From the NCBI GenBank assembly GCA_965243095.1, contig OZ251530.1, forward strand, positions 4,092,001 through 4,156,000: DNA of 64,000 nucleotides, read 5' to 3'. Under the pieces are notes generated by a model. The model was not told the DNA's origin. It ran no database searches and was given only the letters and a program-made list of their open reading frames with translations. This DNA comes from VXYL01 sp965243095. Its GTDB lineage: Bacteria > Pseudomonadota > Gammaproteobacteria > Pseudomonadales > Azotimanducaceae. Numbering within the stretch: position 1 is the first letter of the stretch; the number at the start of each line of letters is the position of its first letter. A program made the position numbers and the translations under genes. Shown here piece by piece: positions 44,344-53,574 of the stretch.

Positions 44344-47300
44344 GCATGGAAACTAGCGCCGGCACCAGGAACAGGATCACCGCGCTGGCGAAGACGATGC
44401 CGGTGGCCAGGCTCACCGCCATCGGGATGAGGAACTGCGCCTGGGTGCTGGTCTCGAACAGCATCGGCGTGAGGCCCAGCGCGGTGGTTGCCGTGGTGAG
44501 GAAGATGGCGCGGAAGCGGTGCCTGGCCGCGGCGACGATGGCTTCGTCCGCGCCCATGCCCTCCTCCGTGCGGAGCTTGTTGTAGCGGTCGATCATCACC
44601 AGCGAATCGTTCACCACGACGCCGCTCAACGCCACCATGCCGAAGATGGAAATGAAGGAGAGGTCGTGGCCGAGCAGCCAGTGGCCGATCACCGCGCCGG
44701 CGGCGCCGCAAGGCACGCTGGCGAGAATGATGAACGGCTGCGCGTAGCTCCGCAGTTGCGAGGCGATCAACACGAAAATCACCAGCAGCGCCACCAGCCC
44801 CAAGCTGCTGAGCGCACCCAAATCCTCGGATTGTTCGCGGCCGAGACCGGCCTGCCGCATCTGCAACCGCGGATAACGCGCCTGCAGTTTCGGCAGCACT
44901 TCGGTTTGCACCAGAGTGTTCATTTCCGTTGGGGTCGCCAGCTCGCTGTCCACTTGGGCGGAGACGGTGACGATGCGCAGGCCGTCGATGCGGTCGATGG
45001 AGGCGAAGCTGCGCGATTCGGTGACGGTGGCGACGGTCGGCAGCGGCGCCTCGCTGCCGTCGGCCAAGCGGATGCGCGCGTTGAACAGATCCCGCGGGCT
45101 GCGCCGCTGCTCGTCCGGGTAGCGCACCATCACCTTCACTTCCCGGCGACCGCGTTGAATGCGCTGCACCTCCTCGCCGAAGAAGCTGCCGCGCAGCTGG
45201 CGGGCCACATCCGCCGGCGTCAATCCGGCCGCTTCGCCGGCCGGCGTGAGCTCGATGTCGTATTGGCGTTTGCCCAAGCTCACCGAGTCCTGAATCTCTT
45301 GCAGCGACGGCAGCGCCCGGTACTCCGCCTTCAAGTCCGCGACGGCTTGGCGCAGCACGGCGTCGTCCTGATGCGCCAGCTCGTACTCCAAATCGCTGCC
45401 CGGCCCTAGGAACTCGGCGGTGTAGTTGAGGCGCTCGGCGCCCGGGATGTCGCCGGCGTTGCCGCGCCAGATGCGTTCCAGCTCGCCGGCGGCGAGCGTG
45501 CGCTGGGGCTCGCCGTTGAGCACGACCTGCACCGAGGCGATGTTGCTCGCCACGCGCAGCCGGGTGCCGCCACCCGGCCCGGGGCCGCTGGCCGTGGCGC
45601 CGCCGATGGTGACGGCGACGGAGCGAAACGACGTGCCGCCCACCTGTTCGTTCGTCCGATGGGCCGCCGCCACCAGTTGCTCCGCGGCGGCGCGGGTGAC
45701 GTCGAACGGCGTGCCCACCGGGAACTCCAAATCGGCGCGTAGCTGATTCGACTCCAGCGACGGGAAGAAGAAGAAACGCACTTGCCCGGTGGCCAGCAGC
45801 ACGCCCGCGACGGTGAGCAACGCCACGCCGCCGAGCAGCGTGAGATAGCGCCGCCGCACCGCCAGCGCCACCACCGGCACCAGCTTCTCGTCGCGGAACC
45901 GGCGCACCGCTTGGCTGACGCGGGCTTGGAAGACGTCCAGCGGCCAGCGGCTCCACGGCCGGCCGTGCGCGAGGTGCGCCGGCAGAATGCAGAACACCTC
46001 CACCAGCGACATCGCCAACACCGCGATCACCACGACGGGCACCACCGCCAATATCTGCCCCAACGTGCCGGTGACGAACAACAGCGGCGCGAACGCCGCC
46101 ATCGTGGTGAGTACGCCGATGGTGACCGGCGCGCGCACGCCCAAAGCGCCGGTGATGGCGGCAACCGGCCCGCTGCCGCCGGCCTCCTGCTCGGCGACGA
46201 TGTTCTCGCCGACCACCACCGCGTCGTCCACCACGATGCCGAGCACGATGATGAGCGCGAACAGCGACACCATGTTGACGTTCACGTCGAAGAAATCGAA
46301 GAACAGGAACGCGCCGAGAAAGGAAATCGGCACCCCCATCGCCACCCAAGTGGCGAGCCGCAGATCCAGCATCACCACGAGGAACAGGAACACCAGGGCG
46401 AAGCCCAGCACGCCGTTGCGCAGGAGCAGATTCAGGCGGTCTCGCAGCACCTCGGTCTGGTCGTCCCAGATCGCCACGTCGATGCCGCGCGGCGGTTGGT
46501 ACTCCGCCAGCATCCGCTGGATGTCCGCGGCGATGTCCAAGGCGTCCTCGGTCTCGGATTTGCGCACGGTGACGAAGACGCTCTGCCGGCCGTTGTACTG
46601 GTTGATCAGATCCACGTCCGCGAAGCCGTCGCGCACGCTGGCCACGTCGCGCAGGCGCAGCGTGGCGCCGTCGGGCCGGGCGCGCAGCACGATGTCGCCG
46701 AACTCGTCGCCGCGCAGGCGCTTGGTGTTGGTGCGCAGCAGCAGGTCGCCGGCCTCGGTGCGCAGTTCGCCGGACGAGAGGTTCAGGGACGACCGGCGCA
46801 CGGCGTCCGCCACCTGGCCGATGGTGAGGTCGTAGCGGCGCAGCGCCTCTTCGCGCACTTCGATGGCGATTTCGTAGTCGCGGGCGCCGCGCAGCGCGAC
46901 CAGCGACACGGACGGCACCCGCAGCAGCGCCTCCTCCAGCGCTTCGGCGCCGCGCACCAACTCTGCTTCGGGCAGTTCCGAGGACACCACCAGCGTCAGC
47001 ACGTCGCTCAGCCGGCTGCCGCGCTCGACCTCGGCTTGTTCGGCGTCTTGCGGCGGGAAGTCCACCAAGCGTTCCACGGCCGCTTCCACGTCGTCGCGCA
47101 CCTGCGCGTCGTCCACGAAATCCTTGAGCTCGATGGTGACCGTGCCCAGGTTCTCAGTTGCCGTGGACAACACGCGGTCCACGCCATCGATGCCGAACAC
47201 GGCTTCCTCCACGCGCCGCGTGATGCCCTCCTCCACCTCGGTCGGCGTGGCACCCGGATACGGCACGCGCACCGTGACCACGCCCGGATCGATGGTGGGG

Positions 47301-47452
47301 AACACCTGCGCCGTGAGCTGCAAACCGGCCGAGAGGCCGCCGGCCAGCATCAGCGCCATGAGCAGATTGGCGGCGACCGGATTGCGCGCGAAATACGGCA
47401 CCAAGCCTTGGCGCGCACCGGGACGCGCCGCTGGCGCCGTCGCCTCGGCCAC
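44306..47452 (-). CDS. RND family efflux transporter permease
   Basis: 1048 residues, standard for HAE1/AcrB-type pumps. Twelve membrane helices in two halves; helix 4 carries the proton-relay pair in IVLGIVVDDAVVVGENIVAE. RPVGTP-like porter regions and GMVALSGVVVNDSLVMIDRYN in the second half are typical. The N-terminus VPYFARNPVAANLLMAL is preceded by a short extension; GTG at 47450-47452, five bases after the membrane-fusion protein stop, is the most likely start. No outer-membrane factor gene is adjacent, so a TolC-like protein elsewhere must complete the pump. Confidence 0.93.
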   Translation of the reverse strand: MAEATAPAARPGARQGLVPYFARNPVAANLLMALMLAGGLSAGLQLTAQVFPTIDPGVVTVRVPYPGATPTEVEEGITRRVEEAVFGIDGVDRVLSTATENLGTVTIELKDFVDDAQVRDDVEAAVERLVDFPPQDAEQAEVERGSRLSDVLTLVVSSELPEAELVRGAEALEEALLRVPSVSLVALRGARDYEIAIEVREEALRRYDLTIGQVADAVRRSSLNLSSGELRTEAGDLLLRTNTKRLRGDEFGDIVLRARPDGATLRLRDVASVRDGFADVDLINQYNGRQSVFVTVRKSETEDALDIAADIQRMLAEYQPPRGIDVAIWDDQTEVLRDRLNLLLRNGVLGFALVFLFLVVMLDLRLATWVAMGVPISFLGAFLFFDFFDVNVNMVSLFALIIVLGIVVDDAVVVGENIVAEQEAGGSGPVAAITGALGVRAPVTIGVLTTMAAFAPLLFVTGTLGQILAVVPVVVIAVLAMSLVEVFCILPAHLAHGRPWSRWPLDVFQARVSQAVRRFRDEKLVPVVALAVRRRYLTLLGGVALLTVAGVLLATGQVRFFFFPSLESNQLRADLEFPVGTPFDVTRAAAEQLVAAAHRTNEQVGGTSFRSVAVTIGGATASGPGPGGGTRLRVASNIASVQVVLNGEPQRTLAAGELERIWRGNAGDIPGAERLNYTAEFLGPGSDLEYELAHQDDAVLRQAVADLKAEYRALPSLQEIQDSVSLGKRQYDIELTPAGEAAGLTPADVARQLRGSFFGEEVQRIQRGRREVKVMVRYPDEQRRSPRDLFNARIRLADGSEAPLPTVATVTESRSFASIDRIDGLRIVTVSAQVDSELATPTEMNTLVQTEVLPKLQARYPRLQMRQAGLGREQSEDLGALSSLGLVALLVIFVLIASQLRSYAQPFIILASVPCGAAGAVIGHWLLGHDLSFISIFGMVALSGVVVNDSLVMIDRYNKLRTEEGMGADEAIVAAARHRFRAIFLTTATTALGLTPMLFETSTQAQFLIPMAVSLATGIVFASAVILFLVPALVSMRESWRVLLYAVP

Positions 47453-47456
47453 GGCT

Positions 47457-48620
47457 TCAGGACTCCCCGGCGGCGGCTTGCGTTTGCACTTGCAGCCCCG
47501 CCCGCGCGCCCGGCACGGCGCCGGCGACCACGCCGTCCTTGGCGTCGAAGGCGGCGACCAGCCAACCTTCGGCGGTGCGTCCGAGCGCTGTGGGCGTGAA
47601 GGACTGCAGCTGGTCGTTCTCCACCAGCCAAACGCTGCCGCCCACCTGCTCGGCGGCCTCCGGCAGCAAGTAGGTGTTCGCGATTTCTGGCCCCTCAATG
47701 GCCAAGTCCACGAAGGTGCCCGGCGGCAGCCCCGCGGCTGGATCGACGAAGGTGAGATACAGCGTGGCGAAGCGCGAGCGCGCGTCGAGTTCCGCCGACA
47801 TGCGCTCCACTTGCGCCCGCAACGCCCGCCCGCCGCCGCGCACGGTGGCTTGGCGTCCCGCCACCGGCTGCAAGCGCGCCACGTCGTCCGCCGAAAGCGG
47901 CGCGACCACCTCCAGCGCATCGAGCGCGAACGCCTGCCCGAACGTCTGGCCGCGGTTCAACACTTGGCCGACCTCCGCGCTGGTTTCGGTGACGCGCCCG
48001 GCGAACGGCAGCGAGAACGCCGTGCGTTGCAATTCCAGCGCCGCCACCTTCAAGCGCGCCTGCGCCGCCGCCAGACGCGCCTTGGCTTGCGCGATCTGCG
48101 GCGTCTTGGCCACCAGCGGCGGCGCTGCCTCGTCTGGATGCAACAACGCGTAGTTGGCCCGCGCGGCTTCGCCTTCCGCTTCTTGCAGCATCAACGTCGC
48201 CGCCGCCGTGGCCACGTCCGCTTCGGCTTGTTCGTAGGCGAGCCGGAAGTCGCGCCGGTCGATCACCAGCAGTCGCTCGCCGGCTTGGAACGCGCCGCCG
48301 GCGCGCAGCGACGGCGACACCTCGACCACGCGCCCGCCCACCTCGGACGCCAACGCGACGTGGTTGCGCACGGCCACGGAGCCGGTGGCCTCGATCCGCA
48401 AGGCGGTGGACGCCAGGACCGGACGGATGACGCGCACCAGCGGCATCGTCTCGCTGCCGCGCTCGGCCAAACTCGGCAACGCATCGCCGGATCCCTGGCG
48501 CGGGGCGCGCGCGTAAATCAACGCCAGCAGCACCAGCGCCACGACCACGCCGATCTGCACGATGCCGAGGCGCCGGCCGCGCGGCCGGGATGGGTCGTTC
48601 TCCAAAGCTGCCATCGGCAA
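47457..48620 (-). CDS. RND efflux periplasmic adaptor (membrane fusion protein)
   Basis: 387 residues. An N-terminal anchor helix (LGIVQIGVVVALVLLALIYA) is followed by the lipoyl half-motif VAVRNHVALASEVGGRVVEV, an alpha-helical hairpin (LAYEQAEADVATAAATLML...) and the second lipoyl half LPFAGRVTETSAEVGQVLNRG. A beta-barrel and membrane-proximal domain close the protein. It links the RND permease to an outer-membrane channel. It is 15 bp downstream of the acyl-CoA dehydrogenase gene and directly ahead of the permease. Confidence 0.92.
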   Translation of the reverse strand: MPMAALENDPSRPRGRRLGIVQIGVVVALVLLALIYARAPRQGSGDALPSLAERGSETMPLVRVIRPVLASTALRIEATGSVAVRNHVALASEVGGRVVEVSPSLRAGGAFQAGERLLVIDRRDFRLAYEQAEADVATAAATLMLQEAEGEAARANYALLHPDEAAPPLVAKTPQIAQAKARLAAAQARLKVAALELQRTAFSLPFAGRVTETSAEVGQVLNRGQTFGQAFALDALEVVAPLSADDVARLQPVAGRQATVRGGGRALRAQVERMSAELDARSRFATLYLTFVDPAAGLPPGTFVDLAIEGPEIANTYLLPEAAEQVGGSVWLVENDQLQSFTPTALGRTAEGWLVAAFDAKDGVVAGAVPGARAGLQVQTQAAAGES

Positions 48621-48635
48621 CCTTTTGCGCCGGTT

Positions 48636-49802
48636 CTAATCCGGCAAGCCCAACACCCGTTTGGCGATGATGTTGCGTTGGATTTCCGAGGTGCCGCCTT
48701 CGATGGAGTTCGCCTTGGAGCGCAACCAGCCGCGGGTGGCGCCGCGCTCGGCGCCGGCGAAGCCGTCGCCGCTCCAGCCGAGGCCCTGGGTGCCGAGAAT
48801 CTCCATCAGCAGATCGTTGCGGCGCATGTTCTGCTCGGTGCCGTAGAGCTTGAACAGCGAGCTGAGGAAGCTGGGCGCCGGCGAGTTCGCGGCTTCCTCG
48901 AAGGAACGGCGGATGGTGAGCTGGTAGGCGGCGTCGGCCATGCTCTGCGCCACCACGCGGCCGCGGATGGCGCTGTCTTGGATGCGGCCGGCGCTTTCGC
49001 CGACGTACTCCTTGGCCCATTCGGCGATGGTCTTCGCCCTTTGCCGGGTGCCGCCGCGCCCGCCGATGGAGCTGCGCTCGTACTGCAGCAGGCGTTTGCC
49101 CACGGTCCAGCCTTCGCCGGGGCGGCCGATGAGGTGGCGCTTGGGCACGCGCACGTCGTCGAAGAAGGTTTGGCAGAACTCGGAACTGCCGCTGATGAGG
49201 TCGATGGGCGTTACGGTGACGCCCGGCGTGTCCATGTCCAGCACCAGAAAGGAGATGCCCTCGTGTTTGGGCGCGTCGGGGTCCGTGCGCACCAGACAGA
49301 AGATCCAATCCGCGCCATCCGCGCCGGAAGTCCAGATCTTCGCGCCGTTCACGATGTAGTCGTCGCCGTCGGGTACGGCGCGCATTTGCAGGCTGGCGAG
49401 GTCCGAGCCCGCGCCCGGTTCGCTGTAGCCTTGGCACCAGCGGATGTCCCCGCGCGCGATGGACGGCAGGTGTTCGCGGCATTGCGCGTCCGTGCCGAAC
49501 TCCAGGATGGCGGGGCCGATCATCGTCAAGCCGTGGCCGACCAGCGCCGCCGGGGCGTTGATGCGCCGCATCTCCTCGTCCAGCACGATGTTTTCGGCGG
49601 CGTCGAGGCCGCCGCCGCCGTATTGCTTCGGCCACGTCGGCGCGGTCCAGCCGCGCTCGGCCATCCGGTCCAGCCACAGCTTGGTGTCCGGATTGCCGTA
49701 CTTTGCCTTGCGCCCGCCGGCGGTGTAGCCGCCGAGACCGCGCCGCAGGCTGTCCGGGCAGTTCGCCTCCAACCAGCCTCTCACCTCGCCACGAAAGTCC
49801 AT
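48636..49802 (-). CDS. Acyl-CoA dehydrogenase
   Basis: 388-residue flavoprotein that desaturates acyl-CoA thioesters. Signatures are AAENIVLDEEMRRI, RWCQGYSEPGAGSDLASLQM (FAD/substrate loop), YIVNGAKIWTSGADGADWI and the C-terminal SIEGGTSEIQRNIIAKRVLG, typical of the family. The chain-length preference cannot be told. Membership in the same transcription unit as the efflux genes is suggested by the 15-bp gap but may not reflect joint function. Confidence 0.92.
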   Translation of the reverse strand: MDFRGEVRGWLEANCPDSLRRGLGGYTAGGRKAKYGNPDTKLWLDRMAERGWTAPTWPKQYGGGGLDAAENIVLDEEMRRINAPAALVGHGLTMIGPAILEFGTDAQCREHLPSIARGDIRWCQGYSEPGAGSDLASLQMRAVPDGDDYIVNGAKIWTSGADGADWIFCLVRTDPDAPKHEGISFLVLDMDTPGVTVTPIDLISGSSEFCQTFFDDVRVPKRHLIGRPGEGWTVGKRLLQYERSSIGGRGGTRQRAKTIAEWAKEYVGESAGRIQDSAIRGRVVAQSMADAAYQLTIRRSFEEAANSPAPSFLSSLFKLYGTEQNMRRNDLLMEILGTQGLGWSGDGFAGAERGATRGWLRSKANSIEGGTSEIQRNIIAKRVLGLPD

Positions 49803-49841
49803 TGCGCCCCTCCCCTCGTCCCGGTCAAGCTCTTTGTCCCA

Positions 49842-50639
49842 TCACCACGGAAAACCGTTGCTTTGTTGCTCTTCACGTTGCCGTTCACTCGTTTCCCACA
49901 CACTCACCACGCGACTTTCCACGCGCACGCCATCCTCCGGGCAAAGCCTCACCAACGCCACCTTGCCGCCGCTCGCGCCAGCGTAGTGCGCCACCGGCGA
50001 GCCGCAGTAGTAGGCGGCGGTGTCGCCCACGCTGTGATCCTCCCAGACGTGAATGTGCCCCAACGCCAGATAGTGGAAGCCGCTGGCGTGAATCTCGTCC
50101 GAAGTGATGGGCGACGAGCCTTGCAGAACGCGCCGCTCCACCACCTGCCCGTGCGCCATCCCGATGTTCCAAAAGTCGTCGTGGCGCGTCGGCGTGCCGT
50201 CGAGCGGGTAGTTCTCCGGCGCGTGTTCGCGCATGGCGCGGCCCCACACCCGCGTGGCCAGCGCCGGGAAGGTCAGGCAGTCGCCGCCATGCTCCATCAG
50301 CCCGTGGACGTTGTCGCCGGCGTCCTGAAAGCGGAAGCGGTTCCACACCGAGCGCTCGTCGTGAACATCGTGATTGCCGGGCAGCACCACCGCCTGTTGA
50401 CGCGCCTCCAAGCGTGCGAGCTGCCGGTACACGAAGTCGATGGTGGCGTCGTCCACGCGGTTGTTGTCGAACAGGTCGCCGGCGATGAGCAGCAAATCCG
50501 CCCGTTCCTCCAACGCGGTGTCCACCACGGTGGCGAAGGCCCGCTCGGCGCGATTGCGGAAGCCATCGGCGTCCGCCGCCAAGCCGCGGCTGTCCAAGTG
50601 GACATCCGACGTGTGGACGATTGTGAGCGGTTTGCGCAT
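49842..50639 (-). CDS. Metallophosphoesterase, SbcD/DNA-repair exonuclease-like
   Basis: 265-residue calcineurin-type phosphoesterase with all metal motifs: TSDVHLD, AGDLFDNN, LPGNHDVH and LGHIHVW; MAHGQ lies in between. The order and spacing resemble SbcD/YhaO nucleases, but the C-terminal capping domain is absent and no sbcC partner is adjacent. It may act on DNA ends or on small phosphodiesters. The start MRKPLTIVHTSDVHLD at 50639 fits the fold. Confidence 0.85.
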   Translation of the reverse strand: MRKPLTIVHTSDVHLDSRGLAADADGFRNRAERAFATVVDTALEERADLLLIAGDLFDNNRVDDATIDFVYRQLARLEARQQAVVLPGNHDVHDERSVWNRFRFQDAGDNVHGLMEHGGDCLTFPALATRVWGRAMREHAPENYPLDGTPTRHDDFWNIGMAHGQVVERRVLQGSSPITSDEIHASGFHYLALGHIHVWEDHSVGDTAAYYCGSPVAHYAGASGGKVALVRLCPEDGVRVESRVVSVWETSERQREEQQSNGFPW

Positions 50640-50770
50640 ATGGTGTCGTTGCTGGCAAACAGTGCCGCGGGGCCAAACGCCGCCGCGCAACCGGTCTCGT
50701 GTAGATGGCCACCCCCCGAAGCGCACACATCTTACCATCATGGCCGCTGTGTCCCGCCTCCGTATTTTCA

Positions 50771-50799
50771 TTGCGTCAACAGGACACTTACGCTATTTT
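50771..50799 (+). promoter_or_regulatory. Candidate promoter of the AbiE operon
   Basis: TTGCGT (50771-50776), a 17-bp spacer and TATTTT (50794-50799) form a plausible sigma70 promoter. The ATG of the antitoxin gene is at 50806, so the start point would fall almost on the start codon and the transcript would be leaderless or nearly so. No Shine-Dalgarno is present, which agrees. AbiE antitoxins usually autoregulate; an operator within this region is likely but was not identified. Confidence 0.4.
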
Positions 50800-50805
50800 C
50801 GAGCT

Positions 50806-51441
50806 ATGAAATTCGTAGATCTCGTCTCCGCCGTCGGGGATGAGCCCGTGTTCGAGACCGGGCTCTTGCTTGCCGGCCAAAGCGATCCCGATGGCGTACG
50901 CCGGCAGCTCGCACGCTGGACTGCCAGCGGGCGGATTCACCAGCTTCGCCGCGGCCTCTACACCTTGGCGCCGCCGTGGCAGCGGGGCCATCCGCACCCG
51001 TTCGTAGTGGCGAATCGGCTGGTGCCGGGCAGCTACGTGAGCGGCCTCTCCGCCCTCGCATGGGCGCAGACGATTCCCGAATACGTTCCCGAGACCACCA
51101 GCGTCGGCCCGGGCAAACCGCATATCCGCGAGTTGCCGCTCGGCCGCTTCTCCTTTCGCCATGTGAAGCCCCAGCTGCGCTTCGGCTACCGCGCGTTGCC
51201 CGTGGACGACGATCAACAGGCGTTCGTGGCAACGCCGGAGAAGGCGCTGCTCGATCTCGTCCACCTTCACCCGGGCGGCGATCAGTGCGCCTATCTCGCC
51301 GAACTGCGCTTGGACTACGACGCGCTCTGCCCGCGAACGCTGACCGAGTTCGCCGCCCGCAGCGCCTCGCCGAAGCTCAAACGAGCGGCCGAGCGGCTGT
51401 GCCGCCTCAAGCGCGAAACGCCCGGCTATCGAACGCTGTGA
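50806..51441 (+). CDS. AbiEi-type antitoxin (Type IV toxin-antitoxin, transcriptional regulator)
   Basis: 211 residues. The N-terminal winged helix reads RRQLARWTASGRIHQLRRGLYTLAPPW, the signature of AbiEi antitoxins. The C-terminal domain includes ATPEKALLDLVHLHPGG, also conserved. It represses its own operon and counters the nucleotidyltransferase toxin encoded next. The stop overlaps the toxin start (GTGA). The ATG at 50806 was chosen because the region upstream lacks homology and contains the promoter. Confidence 0.88.
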   Translation: MKFVDLVSAVGDEPVFETGLLLAGQSDPDGVRRQLARWTASGRIHQLRRGLYTLAPPWQRGHPHPFVVANRLVPGSYVSGLSALAWAQTIPEYVPETTSVGPGKPHIRELPLGRFSFRHVKPQLRFGYRALPVDDDQQAFVATPEKALLDLVHLHPGGDQCAYLAELRLDYDALCPRTLTEFAARSASPKLKRAAERLCRLKRETPGYRTL

Positions 51442-52238
51442 AGGAACACCTCAAAGCGCTGCTTGGCGCGTCGCCGCCGCTGCCCGCTCGCAACTTGGCG
51501 CGAGAGTATCTGCAAAGCCGCATCCTCGCCGCCATGCAGAGCGCCGGCGCCATGAACGCGCTCGCCTTCCAAGGCGGCACCTGCTTGCGGTTCCTGTTCC
51601 GCCTCCCGCGCTACTCCGAGGACTTGGATTTCGCCTTGGAGGGCGACCGGCAACGCTACAGCCTGCCCCGCTACCTGCAGGCCGTTCGCGCCACGTTGGC
51701 GAGGGAGGATTACCGCGTGGAGTTGGGCGTACGCGAACACCGCGCCGTCCACAGCGGCTGGGTGCGCTTCCCCGGTCTCCTGCACGAACTCGATCTCTCG
51801 CCCCTTGCCGAGCAAGTGCTGGCGATCAAAGTCGAAGTGGACACCAAGCCGCCGCCGAACGCCGGCACGGAAGTGCGTCTGGTGCGCCGCCATGTGACCC
51901 TGCGCCTCTTCCACCACGACCGCGCTTCCCTGCTGGCCGGCAAACTCCACGCGGTGCTGCAGCGCGGCTACACCAAGGGCCGCGACCTGTACGACTTGAT
52001 CTGGTACCTGAGCGACCCCGATTGGCCGGCCCCCAACCTGCCGATGCTCAACGCCGCCTTGGCCCAAAGCGGCTGGCGCGGCGAACCGTTGACCGAGGAA
52101 AGCTGGCGTCCCACCCTGCGCCAGCACATCCGGACCCTCGACTGGCAAGGCGCCGCAACCGACGCCCGCCCTTTCCTCGAAGAACCCGATGACGCCAAGC
52201 TAGTGGAACTGGACACCACCATCCGCTTGCTATCGTAA
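51438..52238 (+). CDS. AbiEii/AbiGii-type nucleotidyltransferase toxin
   Basis: 266 residues with GTG start inside the antitoxin stop codon. The nucleotidyltransferase core reads FQGGTCLRFLFRLPRYSEDLDFAL (split across the motif GGT and the acidic pair DLD), followed by the catalytic KLHAVLQRGYTKGRDLYDL. Related toxins block translation by adding nucleotides to tRNA 3' ends, and the original AbiE gives abortive phage infection. Motifs are intact, so the pair is probably functional. Confidence 0.9.
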   Translation: MKEHLKALLGASPPLPARNLAREYLQSRILAAMQSAGAMNALAFQGGTCLRFLFRLPRYSEDLDFALEGDRQRYSLPRYLQAVRATLAREDYRVELGVREHRAVHSGWVRFPGLLHELDLSPLAEQVLAIKVEVDTKPPPNAGTEVRLVRRHVTLRLFHHDRASLLAGKLHAVLQRGYTKGRDLYDLIWYLSDPDWPAPNLPMLNAALAQSGWRGEPLTEESWRPTLRQHIRTLDWQGAATDARPFLEEPDDAKLVELDTTIRLLS

Positions 52239-52285
52239 AGGGTGTGCTTGGTGTAAGGTGGCACAACCAACCGAGTCTCGAACTC

Positions 52286-53563
52286 ATGAAGCGCATCTGG
52301 CTGGAAAACTACCGCTGCTTCCGCGAGCGCCAAGAAGCGCGGCTGGCGCCGCTGACGCTGCTCGTCGGCGACAACAGCACGGGCAAGACCTCCTTCCTCG
52401 CCATGATCCGGGCGCTTTGGGACGTGGCGTATCGAAACCGAGTGCCCAACTTTAATGAGGAACCCTACGATCTGGGTAGCTTCGACGATATCGCGCACTT
52501 TCGCGGGGGAAAAGGCGACCGGGCCATGTGCTTTGCCGCGGGGTTCCAGATCGCATTGCGCTCGTGGCTGAATGAGCACCAAGCCGACAACTGGACGGTG
52601 GAGTTCTCCAAGCAAGATGCCGCACCTCGGCCCGCTAGGCTTCGGATCGCCAACCACGGTGGCAACTTGTGGATGGAACACCGATATGACGAGTCCAAGG
52701 TGCGGTGGTGCACGCCTTGGGGCAACGGTGTGGTGGCCTCGCCGGCAGGGCTTAGTATCGTGGGCAAGCAACTGCCGCCACTGTGGACGTTTGAGTTCAA
52801 CAAGGCACGGATGACCGAGCAAGATCAACAGGCTATTGGAGAGTTGGTTAGTTCGGCCGATCTTTGGCCGGATGCTAGCCCCCTTTACGCCGGTGCACCG
52901 GTTCACTCGAAACCAAAACGCACTTACGATCCTGGTTACGACGGGGATGACGTTCCGATGTTCCTCGCCAACCAGTACTTTGGGAGCAAGGAACACTGGG
53001 CCGACTTGGTAGAGGGTCTCCAGCGCTTTGGCAAAGATGCTGGGCTATTCGATGAGATCACCGTTAAACCGCTGGGAAAACAAAATGGGCCATTTCAGTT
53101 ACAGATCAGACGGTTTCGTCAGCGGGCAAAGGGGCCGCGGCGCAACCTGATGGATGTCGGCTACGGCGTTAGCCAAGTCCTCCCAGTCGTGACGGAAGTG
53201 TTGCGCAAGAGTGCAGCGAAAGTGTTCCTGCTGCAGCAACCCGAAATACACTTGCACCCAAGCGCGCAGGCGGCCCTCGGCAGTCTGTTCAGCCGAATCG
53301 CGGGTTGGGATCGGCAATTGATCGTCGAGACGCACAGCGACCACCTGCTCGATCGTGTGCGAATGGACGTGCGCGACGGGGCCGGGGCGCTGAAGCCCGA
53401 GGACGTGTCCATTCTCTATTTCGAGCGCGGGAACCTCGACGTGCGCATACACTCGCTACGCATCGATCACGAGGGCAACGTCTTGGACGCACCGCCGAGC
53501 TACGGGCAGTTCTTCATGGACGAAGTGAAGCGATCCCTCTGGAAGCAAGGGCCGGGCAAGTAG
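52286..53563 (+). CDS. AAA family ATPase (AAA_15/AAA_21-type), paired with a PIN-like gene
   Basis: 425 residues. It opens MKRIWLENYRCF; Walker A is GDNSTGKTS (residues 28-36). A long middle region carries no recognised domain. RRNLMDVGYGVSQVLPVV acts as the ABC-type signature region, and Walker B VFLLQQPEIHLHP is followed by the switch LIVETHSDHLLDRV. Such ATPases work with an effector encoded next door in several defence systems. The following gene is a PIN-like nuclease 11 bp downstream. The start at 52286 was preferred to an in-frame GTG at 52244. Confidence 0.85.
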   Translation: MKRIWLENYRCFRERQEARLAPLTLLVGDNSTGKTSFLAMIRALWDVAYRNRVPNFNEEPYDLGSFDDIAHFRGGKGDRAMCFAAGFQIALRSWLNEHQADNWTVEFSKQDAAPRPARLRIANHGGNLWMEHRYDESKVRWCTPWGNGVVASPAGLSIVGKQLPPLWTFEFNKARMTEQDQQAIGELVSSADLWPDASPLYAGAPVHSKPKRTYDPGYDGDDVPMFLANQYFGSKEHWADLVEGLQRFGKDAGLFDEITVKPLGKQNGPFQLQIRRFRQRAKGPRRNLMDVGYGVSQVLPVVTEVLRKSAAKVFLLQQPEIHLHPSAQAALGSLFSRIAGWDRQLIVETHSDHLLDRVRMDVRDGAGALKPEDVSILYFERGNLDVRIHSLRIDHEGNVLDAPPSYGQFFMDEVKRSLWKQGPGK

Positions 53564-53574
53564 GTGCCGCAAGC

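Noticed and set aside
47124..50843. A very long open frame (about 1239 codons) on the plus strand
   Set aside because: It is antisense to the RND permease, adaptor, acyl-CoA dehydrogenase and phosphoesterase genes, has no recognisable domain, and is His/Arg/Gln-rich as expected of a mirror frame in GC-rich coding DNA.
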